Positions 15,900 to 23,329 of a DNA stretch of 37,564 bases are shown here, piece by piece; positions within the stretch are counted from its first letter, which is position 1; each line of letters opens with the position of its first letter. Both the position numbers and the translations under genes were made by a program. The notes beneath the pieces are model-generated. The model searched no databases, was not told where the DNA came from, and saw nothing but the letters and a program-made list of their open reading frames with translations. Source of the stretch: Flavobacteriaceae bacterium UBA7446 (GTDB taxonomy: Bacteria; Bacteroidota; Bacteroidia; Flavobacteriales; Flavobacteriaceae); NCBI GenBank assembly GCA_002478685.1, contig DLPY01000053.1:1-37564 (forward strand), written 5' to 3'.

Positions 15900-16346
15900 A
15901 TGAGTCTAATTGCCCACGTTGGTACTTTCTTTTTGACATTTTTTATCATGGAGTTTGTGGCATGGTTTACACACAAGTACGTGATGCATGGGTTTTTATG
16001 GTCACTACACAAAGATCATCATCATAAAGACCACAATTCATGGTTTGAGCGAAACGACTTATTTTTTATATTCTATGCTGTTGTTAGTGCTTGCTTTGTA
16101 ATTCTTTGGGGAGAATATAATTTCGCCCCTGGACTCGCTATAGGTATTGCCATATTTGCCTACGGTCTTGCCTATTTTTTAGTGCACGATATTTTTATTC
16201 ATCAACGATTTAAAATCTGGAGAAATGCCAACAATCGCTATGCCCGAGGCGTACGCAGAGCACATAAAATGCACCACAAAAATTTAGGTAAAGAAGATGG
16301 CGAGTGTTTCGGAATGCTTTGGGTGCCGTTAAAATATTTTAAATAG
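15900..16346 (+). CDS. crtZ: Beta-carotene hydroxylase (CrtZ type)
   Basis: This di-iron membrane enzyme adds 3-hydroxyl groups to beta-carotene, making zeaxanthin, the main yellow pigment of many marine flavobacteria. The 148-residue product has the eight-histidine pattern of the family: HKYVMH, HKDHHHKDH, HDIFIH and HKMHH, with hydrophobic segments between them. It forms a unit with crtB (12-base gap). Its end overlaps the convergent ribH gene by 8 bases. Confidence 0.92.
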   Translation: MSLIAHVGTFFLTFFIMEFVAWFTHKYVMHGFLWSLHKDHHHKDHNSWFERNDLFFIFYAVVSACFVILWGEYNFAPGLAIGIAIFAYGLAYFLVHDIFIHQRFKIWRNANNRYARGVRRAHKMHHKNLGKEDGECFGMLWVPLKYFK

Positions 16347-16806
16347 AAAGATGCGCCATTTCGATGGCAGCTGATGCTGCCTCTGCGCCTTTATTTCCGA
16401 GTGAGCCTCCACTCCTAGCTTGTGCCTGTTCTAATGTGTCATCAGTCAGTACACCAAAAATAACAGGAACAATTCCCATAAGATTCAAGTCTTTTATGCC
16501 GTTTGAAACCGACTGACATACATAATCAAAATGCGCAGTTTCACCCCTTATAACACTGCCCAATGCAACTACAGCATCATAACCGCCTTGAACCGCTTTT
16601 TTACAACCATAAATCAATTCAAAACTTCCCGAAACGTCTATGCGCTTAACTTTGGTGCAACCTTTTTGCTCCAAAACATCTAAAGCACCTTGATAAAGAT
16701 TTTCAGTAATAGAGGCGTTCCAACCAGAAACTACCAACGCAATACGTAGATTTTTCGCACTTGGAAGGCGATCCAAATCTAACGATTCGTGCTGTACAGT
16801 AGCCAT
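16339..16806 (-). CDS. ribH: 6,7-dimethyl-8-ribityllumazine synthase
   Basis: RibH makes the direct precursor of riboflavin. The 155-residue protein has SGWNASITENLYQGA at the N-terminus, SFELIYGCKKAV, the RGETAHFDYV segment carrying the catalytic His, and GVLTDDTLEQA. It starts 3 bases after the TPR-protein stop, so the two share a transcript. Flavin supply is relevant to a neighbourhood with four FAD-dependent photolyase homologues, but no shared regulation is visible. Confidence 0.95.
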   Translation of the reverse strand: MATVQHESLDLDRLPSAKNLRIALVVSGWNASITENLYQGALDVLEQKGCTKVKRIDVSGSFELIYGCKKAVQGGYDAVVALGSVIRGETAHFDYVCQSVSNGIKDLNLMGIVPVIFGVLTDDTLEQAQARSGGSLGNKGAEAASAAIEMAHLSI

Positions 16807-16809
16807 AAA

Positions 16810-17565
16810 TTAGTTTTGCGCTTGTGCCAAAAGGACGGCAACTTTATCTGCTTCTGGTGCAGATGCGTAATTTTCTTTGAGTTTTTGCAAAATCTTCGCT
16901 GCCTTACTGTTATCGCTAACCGCCATGGCCACCTGTGCGCCCTTAAGTAAAAAGCGTGGTGTGGTTAAGTCGTTATCAGCAAAAGAAGCTGCTTTTTGAT
17001 AGTACTCTAGTGCATCTTCCAACTGATTGAGCTCTGCAAAGGCATCACCTATACCTCCCAATGCAAGTGCCCCAAGTATAGGGTCATCAGATGAAAAATC
17101 GTCCAAATAGGAAATAGCTTGTTCATAATCCCCTTGCTGAAAATAAATCATGCCGGCGTTGTATGTTGCTAGCTGCGCCGCGTCTGAACTACCGTAGTTT
17201 TCAATGACTTCAACAAAACCAGGATTGACTCCATCGCCATCAAGAGCAAGTGAATAAAGCGAGTCTTGTAATGTAGGATCTTGTGCCCCTTCTTGAAAAT
17301 AAGCTTGAGCTTGAGCCATGGCATTAGAAGATTCTTCATTAAGTGGTTTTACCACAAAATTCATATACGCCAAATAGGCAAGAACAATGACCACAATGGT
17401 AGCAATAGTTGCTAAAATATAGTTTTGATTTCGCGCCACCCAAGCCTCAGCACGACCCGCAGAAGTATCAAGAGTAGTGAACACTTCAGCAGTGACACTA
17501 TCTTGTTCTGGAGCTTCTTGTTGTGCCGATTTAATTTTACCTCCGCGTTTTTTGTACGTTGCCAT
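16810..17565 (-). CDS. Membrane-anchored TPR protein (YfgM-like)
   Basis: The 251-residue protein has a basic, disordered N-terminus, a single membrane helix at about 50-71, and a C-terminal region of tetratricopeptide-like helices (YNAGMIYFQQGDYEQAISYLDDF; FAELNQLEDALEYYQKAASF). The layout suits a YfgM-type protein with its TPR domain outside the cytoplasmic membrane. Partners are unknown. A TAnnTTTG box precedes it, and ribH follows directly. Confidence 0.78.
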   Translation of the reverse strand: MATYKKRGGKIKSAQQEAPEQDSVTAEVFTTLDTSAGRAEAWVARNQNYILATIATIVVIVLAYLAYMNFVVKPLNEESSNAMAQAQAYFQEGAQDPTLQDSLYSLALDGDGVNPGFVEVIENYGSSDAAQLATYNAGMIYFQQGDYEQAISYLDDFSSDDPILGALALGGIGDAFAELNQLEDALEYYQKAASFADNDLTTPRFLLKGAQVAMAVSDNSKAAKILQKLKENYASAPEADKVAVLLAQAQN

Positions 17566-17583
17566 TTCGAAAAAGTTACAAAG

Positions 17584-17591
17584 GCAAAAAT
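17584..17591 (-). promoter_or_regulatory. -7 promoter box of the TPR-ribH unit
   Basis: Minus-strand TATTTTTG fits TAnnTTTG and ends 18 bases before the ATG of the TPR protein. Confidence 0.45.
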
Positions 17592-17663
17592 AAAATTTTT
17601 ATTCAATACAGCTTGCCACTAAATTGTTTATTTTGGTAGCTACATTCGCATATTATTTTTGGC

Positions 17664-18752
17664 ATGAGCAATTTACGCCTAAACGCCTTACATATAACCC
17701 ATTACAAAAATGTTTCATCGGTGGAATATCGCTTTGATAAGCCCATTCATTGCTTTGTTGGAAACAATGGAAAAGGCAAAACAAACACCTTAGATGCCAT
17801 TTACCATTTGGCCATGGGAAGAAGTTACTTCTCTTCAATAAATGCACATACTATTCAACATCATGAGGATTTTATGCGAATTGAAGGGCATTTTGTACGT
17901 GGGGAAAACAACGAACGTATTTCCTGTCAATTAAAACGCAAAGCGCCAAAGGTTTTTATTCGCAACGGAAAAAAATACAATCGCTTATCAGAACATATCG
18001 GCTTGTTGCCAACGGTTATGATTTCGCCTGCTGACGTAGATTTAATCAATGAAGGAAGTCAAACACGGAGAAGCTTTATCGACAGGCTTATTGGGCAAGC
18101 AGACAAGGTCTACCTGCAAGAACTTATTCAATACCAAAAGACACTTCAACAACGCAACGCGCTGCTTAAGCAAATGGGGCGATTTGACCAAAATGCGCAC
18201 GAAACATTGAGCATTTATAACGAGAAATTGGTGCAACATGGTACGCCCATTCACAAAGCTCGCCTTGATTATTTAGCTGCTTTTGAGCCGATTTTTAAAA
18301 AACGATACACCACTATTAGCAAAGGTAACGAGAGTGTTGCAATTATATATGAAAGTCAGATAAAAGATGATAATTTTAACACTTTACTACAAGCTGCATC
18401 TACCAAAGATTTGCAGGCCCAGTTTACTACTGTAGGAATTCATAAGGACGATTTGGCGTTTCGAATTGACGGATATCCCATCAAAAAATTTGGAAGTCAA
18501 GGACAGCGTAAATCATTTTTGATTGCGCTCAAATTGGCGCAATTTGATATGCTCAAAGAATCCACTTCAGTTAAGCCGCTGCTACTTTTAGACGATATTT
18601 TTGACAAACTTGACGAGCAACGTGTAGCAGAAATCATCAACTTAGTTCACGAGTCTTCGTTTGGACAATTATTTATTACAGATACAAACCCCGAACGCAC
18701 CGCAGTCGTTATAAAGCAAACGGAACAACCTTTCGAACTTCATCGTTTATGA
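17664..18752 (+). CDS. recF: DNA replication/repair protein RecF
   Basis: RecF is an SMC-like ATPase that helps load RecA at single-strand gaps. The 362-residue product has Walker A GNNGKGKTNTLDAIYHLAMG near residue 35, the SPADVDLINEGSQTRRSFID segment, the signature FGSQGQRKSF and the Walker B/D-loop region LLLLDDIFDKLD. The length is normal for the family. It is the first gene of a unit in which each start overlaps the preceding stop (recF, lipoprotein, DUF721). A possible TAnnTTTG box (17654-17661) is two bases from the ATG. Confidence 0.95.
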   Translation: MSNLRLNALHITHYKNVSSVEYRFDKPIHCFVGNNGKGKTNTLDAIYHLAMGRSYFSSINAHTIQHHEDFMRIEGHFVRGENNERISCQLKRKAPKVFIRNGKKYNRLSEHIGLLPTVMISPADVDLINEGSQTRRSFIDRLIGQADKVYLQELIQYQKTLQQRNALLKQMGRFDQNAHETLSIYNEKLVQHGTPIHKARLDYLAAFEPIFKKRYTTISKGNESVAIIYESQIKDDNFNTLLQAASTKDLQAQFTTVGIHKDDLAFRIDGYPIKKFGSQGQRKSFLIALKLAQFDMLKESTSVKPLLLLDDIFDKLDEQRVAEIINLVHESSFGQLFITDTNPERTAVVIKQTEQPFELHRL

Positions 18753-19150
18753 AAATCTATCTCCTGTTGATTTTAGTTTTGCTTTTGGGTTGTGCCCCAA
18801 AGTTCTCAACAAAGAATATCGATTTACTAAACGGCTATTGGGTAATCACTGAGGCAAAAGCACCTAACGGAGAAAATCGACCATATTCGGGAACAGTTGA
18901 AGTAGATTTTTTTGAGTTAGATAGTATTCGCGGATTCCGAAAAAAACTAAAACCACTTCTCGGCAATCAATTTAACAGTACTAATGATAAGGTTCATTTT
19001 TCTATTTCTTTTAAAGGCGAAATTTGTGTAATCACCTATTTAAGACAACAACACAGCTGGCAAGAGGAAGTTGTTATGCTTAGTAAAGAAGAACTCCAAC
19101 TCAAAGACGCTAGAGGCGTTGTGTTTCGTTATAAAAGATATTTGCCATGA
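18749..19150 (+). CDS. Small lipoprotein, lipocalin-like
   Basis: This 133-residue protein starts with a short lipoprotein signal (MKIYLLLILVLLLGC, lipobox LLGC). The mature part is rich in alternating polar and hydrophobic segments, with NGYWVITEA at the start and VVFRYKRY at the end, like small lipocalin-type barrels. It overlaps recF and the DUF721 gene by four bases at each end (ATGA). The function is unknown, and the location is predicted to be the cell envelope. Confidence 0.75.
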   Translation: MKIYLLLILVLLLGCAPKFSTKNIDLLNGYWVITEAKAPNGENRPYSGTVEVDFFELDSIRGFRKKLKPLLGNQFNSTNDKVHFSISFKGEICVITYLRQQHSWQEEVVMLSKEELQLKDARGVVFRYKRYLP

Positions 19151-19443
19151 GCACAAGAAAAGACGAGCCACAAGGCATTAGCGAGGTGTTGCAACAGTTT
19201 ACCAAAACCAATAAATTAGAGTTAGGGTTAAACAATGCAAAAGTGAAAGATCTATGGGCAAAGCTTTTGGGTCCTGGCGTGCAAGCCTATACCGAATCAA
19301 TACGGCTATCAGGAGATACCCTTTATGTAGGTCTTAACTCATCAGTGTTAAGAGAAGAACTTAGCTACAGTAAAGAAAACGTCATTGCCATGCTCAACGA
19401 AGGACTTCAAAAAGACTGTATTAAAAAATTGGTATTGCGCTAA
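19147..19443 (+). CDS. DUF721 (DciA-like) protein
   Basis: The 98-residue product fits DUF721, with the segment KVKDLWAKLLGPGVQAYTES and a KH-like hydrophobic core (GDTLYVGLNSSVLREELSYS). DciA proteins of this superfamily help load DnaB helicase in bacteria without DnaC. A position next to recF is common for DUF721. Helicase loading here is inferred. The start overlaps the lipoprotein stop by four bases, and the stop overlaps convergent ndk by four bases. Confidence 0.85.
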   Translation: MSTRKDEPQGISEVLQQFTKTNKLELGLNNAKVKDLWAKLLGPGVQAYTESIRLSGDTLYVGLNSSVLREELSYSKENVIAMLNEGLQKDCIKKLVLR

Positions 19444-19859
19444 AATTGCTCCCTACCCGAAAAGTGAAAAGCAATCTCGATGGCGGCATTTTCATCGCTG
19501 TCTGAACCGTGTATGGCGTTCTCTCCTACAGATGTTGCATAAAGTTTTCGAAGAGTGCCTTCTGAGGCCTCAGCGGGGTTTGTTGCGCCAATTAGGGTGC
19601 GAAAATCATTCACTGCGTTTTCTTTTTCAAGCGCCGCAGCAACAATGGGACCACTGGTCATAAATGAAACAAGTTCATTAAAAAATGGACGTTTGTTGTG
19701 CACCGCATAAAATACTTCAGCATCTGCTTTAGTAAATCGCGTCATTTTCAGCGCAGTAATCGTAAAGCCAGCTTCAGTGATCTTATTTAAAATAGCACCT
19801 ATATGATCATTAGCAACCGCATCGGGTTTAATCATTGTAAAGGTCTGATTGGTTTTCAT
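19440..19859 (-). CDS. ndk: Nucleoside diphosphate kinase
   Basis: Ndk balances nucleoside triphosphate pools through a phospho-histidine intermediate. From ATG 19859 the protein has 139 residues, with TFTMIKPDAVANDHIG at the N-terminus and the active-site segment NAIHGSDSDENA. The open frame continues upstream to 20000, but that part lies across the divergent promoter region and the DUF2520 gene and has no Ndk similarity. A minus-strand TAGGTTTG box lies 15 bases upstream. Confidence 0.96.
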   Translation of the reverse strand: MKTNQTFTMIKPDAVANDHIGAILNKITEAGFTITALKMTRFTKADAEVFYAVHNKRPFFNELVSFMTSGPIVAAALEKENAVNDFRTLIGATNPAEASEGTLRKLYATSVGENAIHGSDSDENAAIEIAFHFSGREQF

Positions 19860-19909
19860 AATCGTGATTTTGTGCAAACCTAATGAAATTGCACCAACAC
19901 TCACGATTA
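19859..19909. promoter_or_regulatory. ndk / DUF2520 divergent promoter region with 9-base inverted repeat
   Basis: TAATCGTGA (19859-19867) and TCACGATTA (19901-19909) form a perfect inverted repeat spaced by 33 bases and flanking the ndk -7 box, which reads TAGGTTTG on the minus strand at 19875-19882. The plus-strand box TAATTTTG (19926-19933) serves the DUF2520 gene. The repeat could be an operator or chance. Confidence 0.4.
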
Positions 19910-19937
19910 AGTATAGACTTATTCGTAATTTTGAATC

Positions 19938-20690
19938 ATGATGCAGATAGCACTTATCGGAACGGGAAACCTCGCCACACATTTGGCTTCCGCTCTCCAA
20001 AACTCCAAGACTACTGATTTAGTTCAATGGATTGGAAGAAAAAATACGGCGCCTAAGCAAGCAAATAAAGGATTGTATTTTAAACAGTATCAGAATGATA
20101 TTAAAACCGATTTGTGTTTTATAGCTGTAACTGATGATGCTATTCCATCAGTTGCCGAGCAACTTATAAATATTGATGTTCTGGTTGTACATACCGCTGG
20201 TGCAACATCAATAAATGCGCTTAAACCAATAAAACGCAGAGGAGTTTTTTATCCCTTACAAAGCTTTAAGAAAAATTTTCATTTTGATTGGAGTAGCACC
20301 CCTATTTGTATTGAGGCAACAAATACGAAAGACATAAAACTACTCAAAACGCTTGCATCACAATTAAGTGAAAGCGTGCATCAAATCACTGAAAATCAGC
20401 GCCTACATTTGCACACTGCCGCTGTTTTTTCTAATAATTTTTGCAATCACCTGATAGGCGTGAGTCAACGCATTACCACAAAAGCAGCACTCCCCTTTTC
20501 GCTCTTACATCCATTATTAAAAGAAACATTTGAACGTAGTTTTTTAACGCGTACAACTGACCTACAAACAGGGCCTGCAAAACGAAACGACACCCTTACG
20601 CAACAAAAACACCTGTCTGTTTTATCCGAAAAAGATGCTGAACTCTACCGTATTTTAAGTCAATCTATTTTTAACACACACAACACATGA
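19938..20690 (+). CDS. DUF2520 / NAD(P)-binding oxidoreductase-like protein
   Basis: The 250-residue protein has an N-terminal Rossmann dinucleotide fold (IALIGTGNLATHLASAL, the GxGxxA pattern) and a C-terminal helical DUF2520 domain, which begins around residue 120 and includes HLHTAAVFSNNFCNHL. Such proteins resemble F420- or NADP-dependent reductases, but substrates are unknown. Two ATGs (19938 and 19941) are possible; the -7 box 5 bases upstream suggests a leaderless message. It overlaps the HAD gene by four bases. Confidence 0.85.
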   Translation: MMQIALIGTGNLATHLASALQNSKTTDLVQWIGRKNTAPKQANKGLYFKQYQNDIKTDLCFIAVTDDAIPSVAEQLINIDVLVVHTAGATSINALKPIKRRGVFYPLQSFKKNFHFDWSSTPICIEATNTKDIKLLKTLASQLSESVHQITENQRLHLHTAAVFSNNFCNHLIGVSQRITTKAALPFSLLHPLLKETFERSFLTRTTDLQTGPAKRNDTLTQQKHLSVLSEKDAELYRILSQSIFNTHNT

Positions 20691-21214
20691 ACTTTAAAGA
20701 AGATTTTCGCCATATTACTACTTTTGTATTTGACGTAGACGGCGTATTTACCGACGGAAGTATTACCATCTTACCTGATGGAGAAATGGTACGTACCATG
20801 AACACCAAAGACGGATATGCCGTTAAAGCAGCATTACATGCAGGTTTTCGTGTTGCCATAATTTCTGGTGGCACCAATGAAGCAGTGCGTCATCGATTAC
20901 AGCAACTGGGGGTGGGCGATGTGTATTTGGGGGCGCATAAAAAAGAACCTGTACTTAAAGAGTACACTGAAAAACACAATATTTCATATGACGAAATTCT
21001 TTTTATGGGTGATGATATTCCAGATATTGCCGCCATGAACATGGCTCGAATTGGGTGTTGCCCAAACGACGCCGTCACTGAAGTTTTAGATGCTGCGGCT
21101 TATATTTCGCACAAAAATGGTGGAAAAGGTTGTGTGCGTGATGTAATTGAGCAAGTGCTAAAAGTACAGGATAAATGGGGTGCATTAACCAATGCGCGCA
21201 ACGACAGTAAATGA
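20687..21214 (+). CDS. HAD-family phosphatase, KdsC-like
   Basis: The 175-residue protein is a cap-less HAD phosphatase with motif I DVDGVFTDG, motif II IISGG and the acidic motif III GDDIPDIAAM. The layout is that of 3-deoxy-D-manno-octulosonate 8-phosphate phosphatase (KdsC), which releases Kdo for lipid A attachment. Kdo use is plausible in a Gram-negative with an LptF/G permease, but the substrate is inferred. It shares ATGA overlaps with the genes before and after it. Confidence 0.87.
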   Translation: MNFKEDFRHITTFVFDVDGVFTDGSITILPDGEMVRTMNTKDGYAVKAALHAGFRVAIISGGTNEAVRHRLQQLGVGDVYLGAHKKEPVLKEYTEKHNISYDEILFMGDDIPDIAAMNMARIGCCPNDAVTEVLDAAAYISHKNGGKGCVRDVIEQVLKVQDKWGALTNARNDSK

Positions 21215-21780
21215 GATATAGATTTTATTTAGGATCTGGCTCGCCACGTCGTGTTGAATTGCTTAGGCAAATGAATATTCCATTTAAACAACGTGTTGTA
21301 AAAGTAGATGAAGTATACTCTCAAGAATTGGAAGGTGCAGCCATAACAGATTTTTTAGCAAAACTAAAAGGAAAAGCACACCAAAAAAAATTACTTCCCA
21401 ACGAATTTGTGATTACAGCAGATACCATTGTATGGCATGAAGGAAATGCACTTGGCAAACCACAAAATAAAACCGATGCCATAAAAATGCTTAAATCTTT
21501 ATCAGAAAAGACCCACGAAGTCATAAGTTCTGTATGTCTGAGCAGTGCAACTGCTCAAACCTGCACAAACGACACTACAAAAGTAACCTTCCGTAAACTC
21601 ACCGAAAACGAAATCAAGCACTACATAAAAACATATAATCCACTTGATAAAGCAGGGGCATATGGGATTCAAGAATGGATTGGGCTTGTTGGTGTCACAC
21701 ACATTGAAGGCTCATACACCAATGTTGTTGGTTTACCTACTAACAAGACCCATGAGCTACTTGCGTCTTATCTCAAATAA
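21211..21780 (+). CDS. maf: Maf-family nucleotide pyrophosphatase
   Basis: Maf proteins hydrolyse non-canonical or modified nucleoside triphosphates and influence septum formation in some bacteria. The 189-residue product has the SGSPRRVELL loop at residues 9-18, ITADTIV with the conserved Asp, GKPQNKTDAIKML and KAGAYGIQ. It is the last gene of the DUF2520-HAD-maf unit, with a four-base overlap at its start. Confidence 0.93.
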   Translation: MRYRFYLGSGSPRRVELLRQMNIPFKQRVVKVDEVYSQELEGAAITDFLAKLKGKAHQKKLLPNEFVITADTIVWHEGNALGKPQNKTDAIKMLKSLSEKTHEVISSVCLSSATAQTCTNDTTKVTFRKLTENEIKHYIKTYNPLDKAGAYGIQEWIGLVGVTHIEGSYTNVVGLPTNKTHELLASYLK

Positions 21781-21807
21781 CATAACATTTAGCTAACCTT
21801 ATATCTT

Positions 21808-21815
21808 TACATTTG
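21808..21815 (+). promoter_or_regulatory. -7 promoter box of the aquaporin gene
   Basis: TACATTTG matches TAnnTTTG and ends 4 bases before ATG 21820, giving an almost leaderless transcript. Confidence 0.5.
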
Positions 21816-21819
21816 CAAA

Positions 21820-22476
21820 ATGATACGTACTGCTCTTTACGCAGAATTTATTGGGACTTTTGCCATGGTTTTTTGTGGTACAGCTGCCATGGCAGTAAAT
21901 GAAACTACTGGCGCCGTTGCGCACGAAGGTGTTGCCATAACCTGGGGACTTATTGTAATGGCTATGATTTATGCATTCGGAGAACAATCAGGTGCGCATT
22001 TTAATCCTGCTGTAACGCTTTCATTTGCTTTGGCTAATCGATTTGAATGGAAAAAAGTACCCCGTTATGTTTTAGCGCAAATTTTTGGAGCTATTACCGC
22101 TAGCCTTACCGTACAAGCCCTTATCCCAGAAAGTGAAATTATAGGTGCTACTATACCCACTATTCCGCATATTAATGCATTTTGGCTAGAGTTTTTACTT
22201 TCATTTTTCTTGATGACTGTTATCCTTCAAATTAGTATAGGCAGCAAAAAAATAGGACCTATAGCCGGTGTTGCGGTAGGTGGCGTCATACTATTAGAAG
22301 CTATGTTCGCTGGACCTCTTACCAACGCATCTATGAATCCCGTACGATCTTTAGGACCGGCACTTGTTGGAAATCATTGGGAACCCATGTGGATATATTT
22401 TACAGCGCCTTTTGCTGGGATGGCAGTTGCTGTTTTTACGTTTAAGATTTTTGTACTTTCACGAAATGTACATTAA
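21820..22476 (+). CDS. Aquaporin family (MIP) channel with NPA/NPV motifs
   Basis: The 218-residue membrane channel has six hydrophobic segments and the two pore half-helices of major intrinsic proteins. The first is canonical (GAHFNPAVT). The second reads NASMNPVRSLGPALVG, with Val where Ala is usual. Water or small neutral solutes are the likely cargo; which one cannot be read. It overlaps the SdpI-like gene by 11 bases, so the two are probably co-expressed. Confidence 0.92.
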   Translation: MIRTALYAEFIGTFAMVFCGTAAMAVNETTGAVAHEGVAITWGLIVMAMIYAFGEQSGAHFNPAVTLSFALANRFEWKKVPRYVLAQIFGAITASLTVQALIPESEIIGATIPTIPHINAFWLEFLLSFFLMTVILQISIGSKKIGPIAGVAVGGVILLEAMFAGPLTNASMNPVRSLGPALVGNHWEPMWIYFTAPFAGMAVAVFTFKIFVLSRNVH

Positions 22477-22807
22477 TCCCGCTATACTTACTTGTGGTCT
22501 CTGTGGCCTCATTTATTTGTTGTCAGGTTGGATTTTATTACGCTATCCTCCAAAAAAAATCAATGACTTCTATGGATACCGCACTTCGCTCTCTAAAAAA
22601 AGTAAAGAACATTGGGATTTTGCACAGAAAGAATCGGCAAAATACATTAAACAAGCAGGCTATTATTGTTTGCTATTCTGCGCTCCTTTTATCCTACTAG
22701 ACTATAAAATTGGACACGTATGGGTTGCTATAATCTTTGTAACTTTAATTCCCTTCGTTTCAATTATTCAAACTGAAAAAGCCTTGAAGAGCAAGTTTGG
22801 AAGTTAA
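22466..22807 (+). CDS. SdpI/YhfL-like membrane protein
   Basis: The 113-residue protein has about three hydrophobic segments and the SdpI-family element FYGYRTSLSKKSKEHWDFAQ (G-x-R-T...W..A) in the first loop. SdpI of Bacillus gives immunity to a killing factor; for distant homologues no role is known. The start is taken as ATG 22466 inside the aquaporin end, because the longer frame would overlap that gene by over 100 bases. Its TAA stop overlaps the promoter/operator of the photolyase operon. Confidence 0.78.
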   Translation: MYINPAILTCGLCGLIYLLSGWILLRYPPKKINDFYGYRTSLSKKSKEHWDFAQKESAKYIKQAGYYCLLFCAPFILLDYKIGHVWVAIIFVTLIPFVSIIQTEKALKSKFGS

Positions 22808-22855
22808 TTTTGTTTAACTTTTTTAAACTATCATTAAACAAAATAGGTATATTTG
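22805..22855 (+). promoter_or_regulatory. Promoter and putative CarH-type operator of the photolyase operon
   Basis: TTTTGTTTAA (22808-22817) and TTAAACAAAA (22834-22843) are perfect 10-base inverted arms separated by 16 bases. An extra TTAAAC (22823-22828) lies between them. TAATTTTG (22805-22812) is a -7 box overlapping the left arm exactly as in front of the CarH-like gene (14027-14064); a second box, TATATTTG, is at 22848-22855. The spacer differs between the two sites while the arms agree, which suggests a shared operator. Confidence 0.6.
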
Positions 22856-22870
22856 CCTAAAACCTATGCT

Positions 22871-23329
22871 ATGTACCAACACACTTCAAGACAAGAATTA
22901 TCTACCACCATGGAAGAGGCGTGGATATTTTTGTCCGACCCCAAAAATCTAAAACGCATTACCCCGGATTATATGGGGTTTGACATTATTTCTGGCGCAG
23001 AGCGCAAGATGTTTCCCGGACAAATAATTCAATACCGCCTTACCCCTATATTAGGCATTCCGTTCAGGTGGGTAACTGAAATTACAAATGTGCAAGAAGG
23101 CGAATTTTTTGTCGATGAGCAACGATTTGGACCTTATACTTTTTGGCATCATAAGCACTTTATCAAAAAAAACAAAAATGGAGTAATAATGGAAGATATT
23201 GTGGATTACAAATTACCACTTGGTCCACTTGGATGGTTGGCTCATGCACTTTTTGTACGCACCAAAGTCAAGCAAATTTTTGATTACAGAGAAAAAGCAC
23301 TAAACGAAATTTTTAATTCAACATTATGA
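22871..23329 (+). CDS. SRPBCC-family protein, first gene of the photolyase operon
   Basis: The 152-residue protein has the START/Bet v 1-like layout of SRPBCC ligand-binding proteins: SRQELSTTMEEAWIFLSDPKNLKRITP at the start, a curved sheet region, and a C-terminal helix (KVKQIFDYREKALNEIF). These bind hydrophobic ligands; the ligand here is unknown. ATG 22871 is chosen over an in-frame TTG at 22853 that lies in a -7 box. The stop overlaps the SDR start (ATGA). Cyclase-like SRPBCC genes beside photolyases recur in light-response loci of other bacteria, from memory. Confidence 0.83.
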   Translation: MYQHTSRQELSTTMEEAWIFLSDPKNLKRITPDYMGFDIISGAERKMFPGQIIQYRLTPILGIPFRWVTEITNVQEGEFFVDEQRFGPYTFWHHKHFIKKNKNGVIMEDIVDYKLPLGPLGWLAHALFVRTKVKQIFDYREKALNEIFNSTL

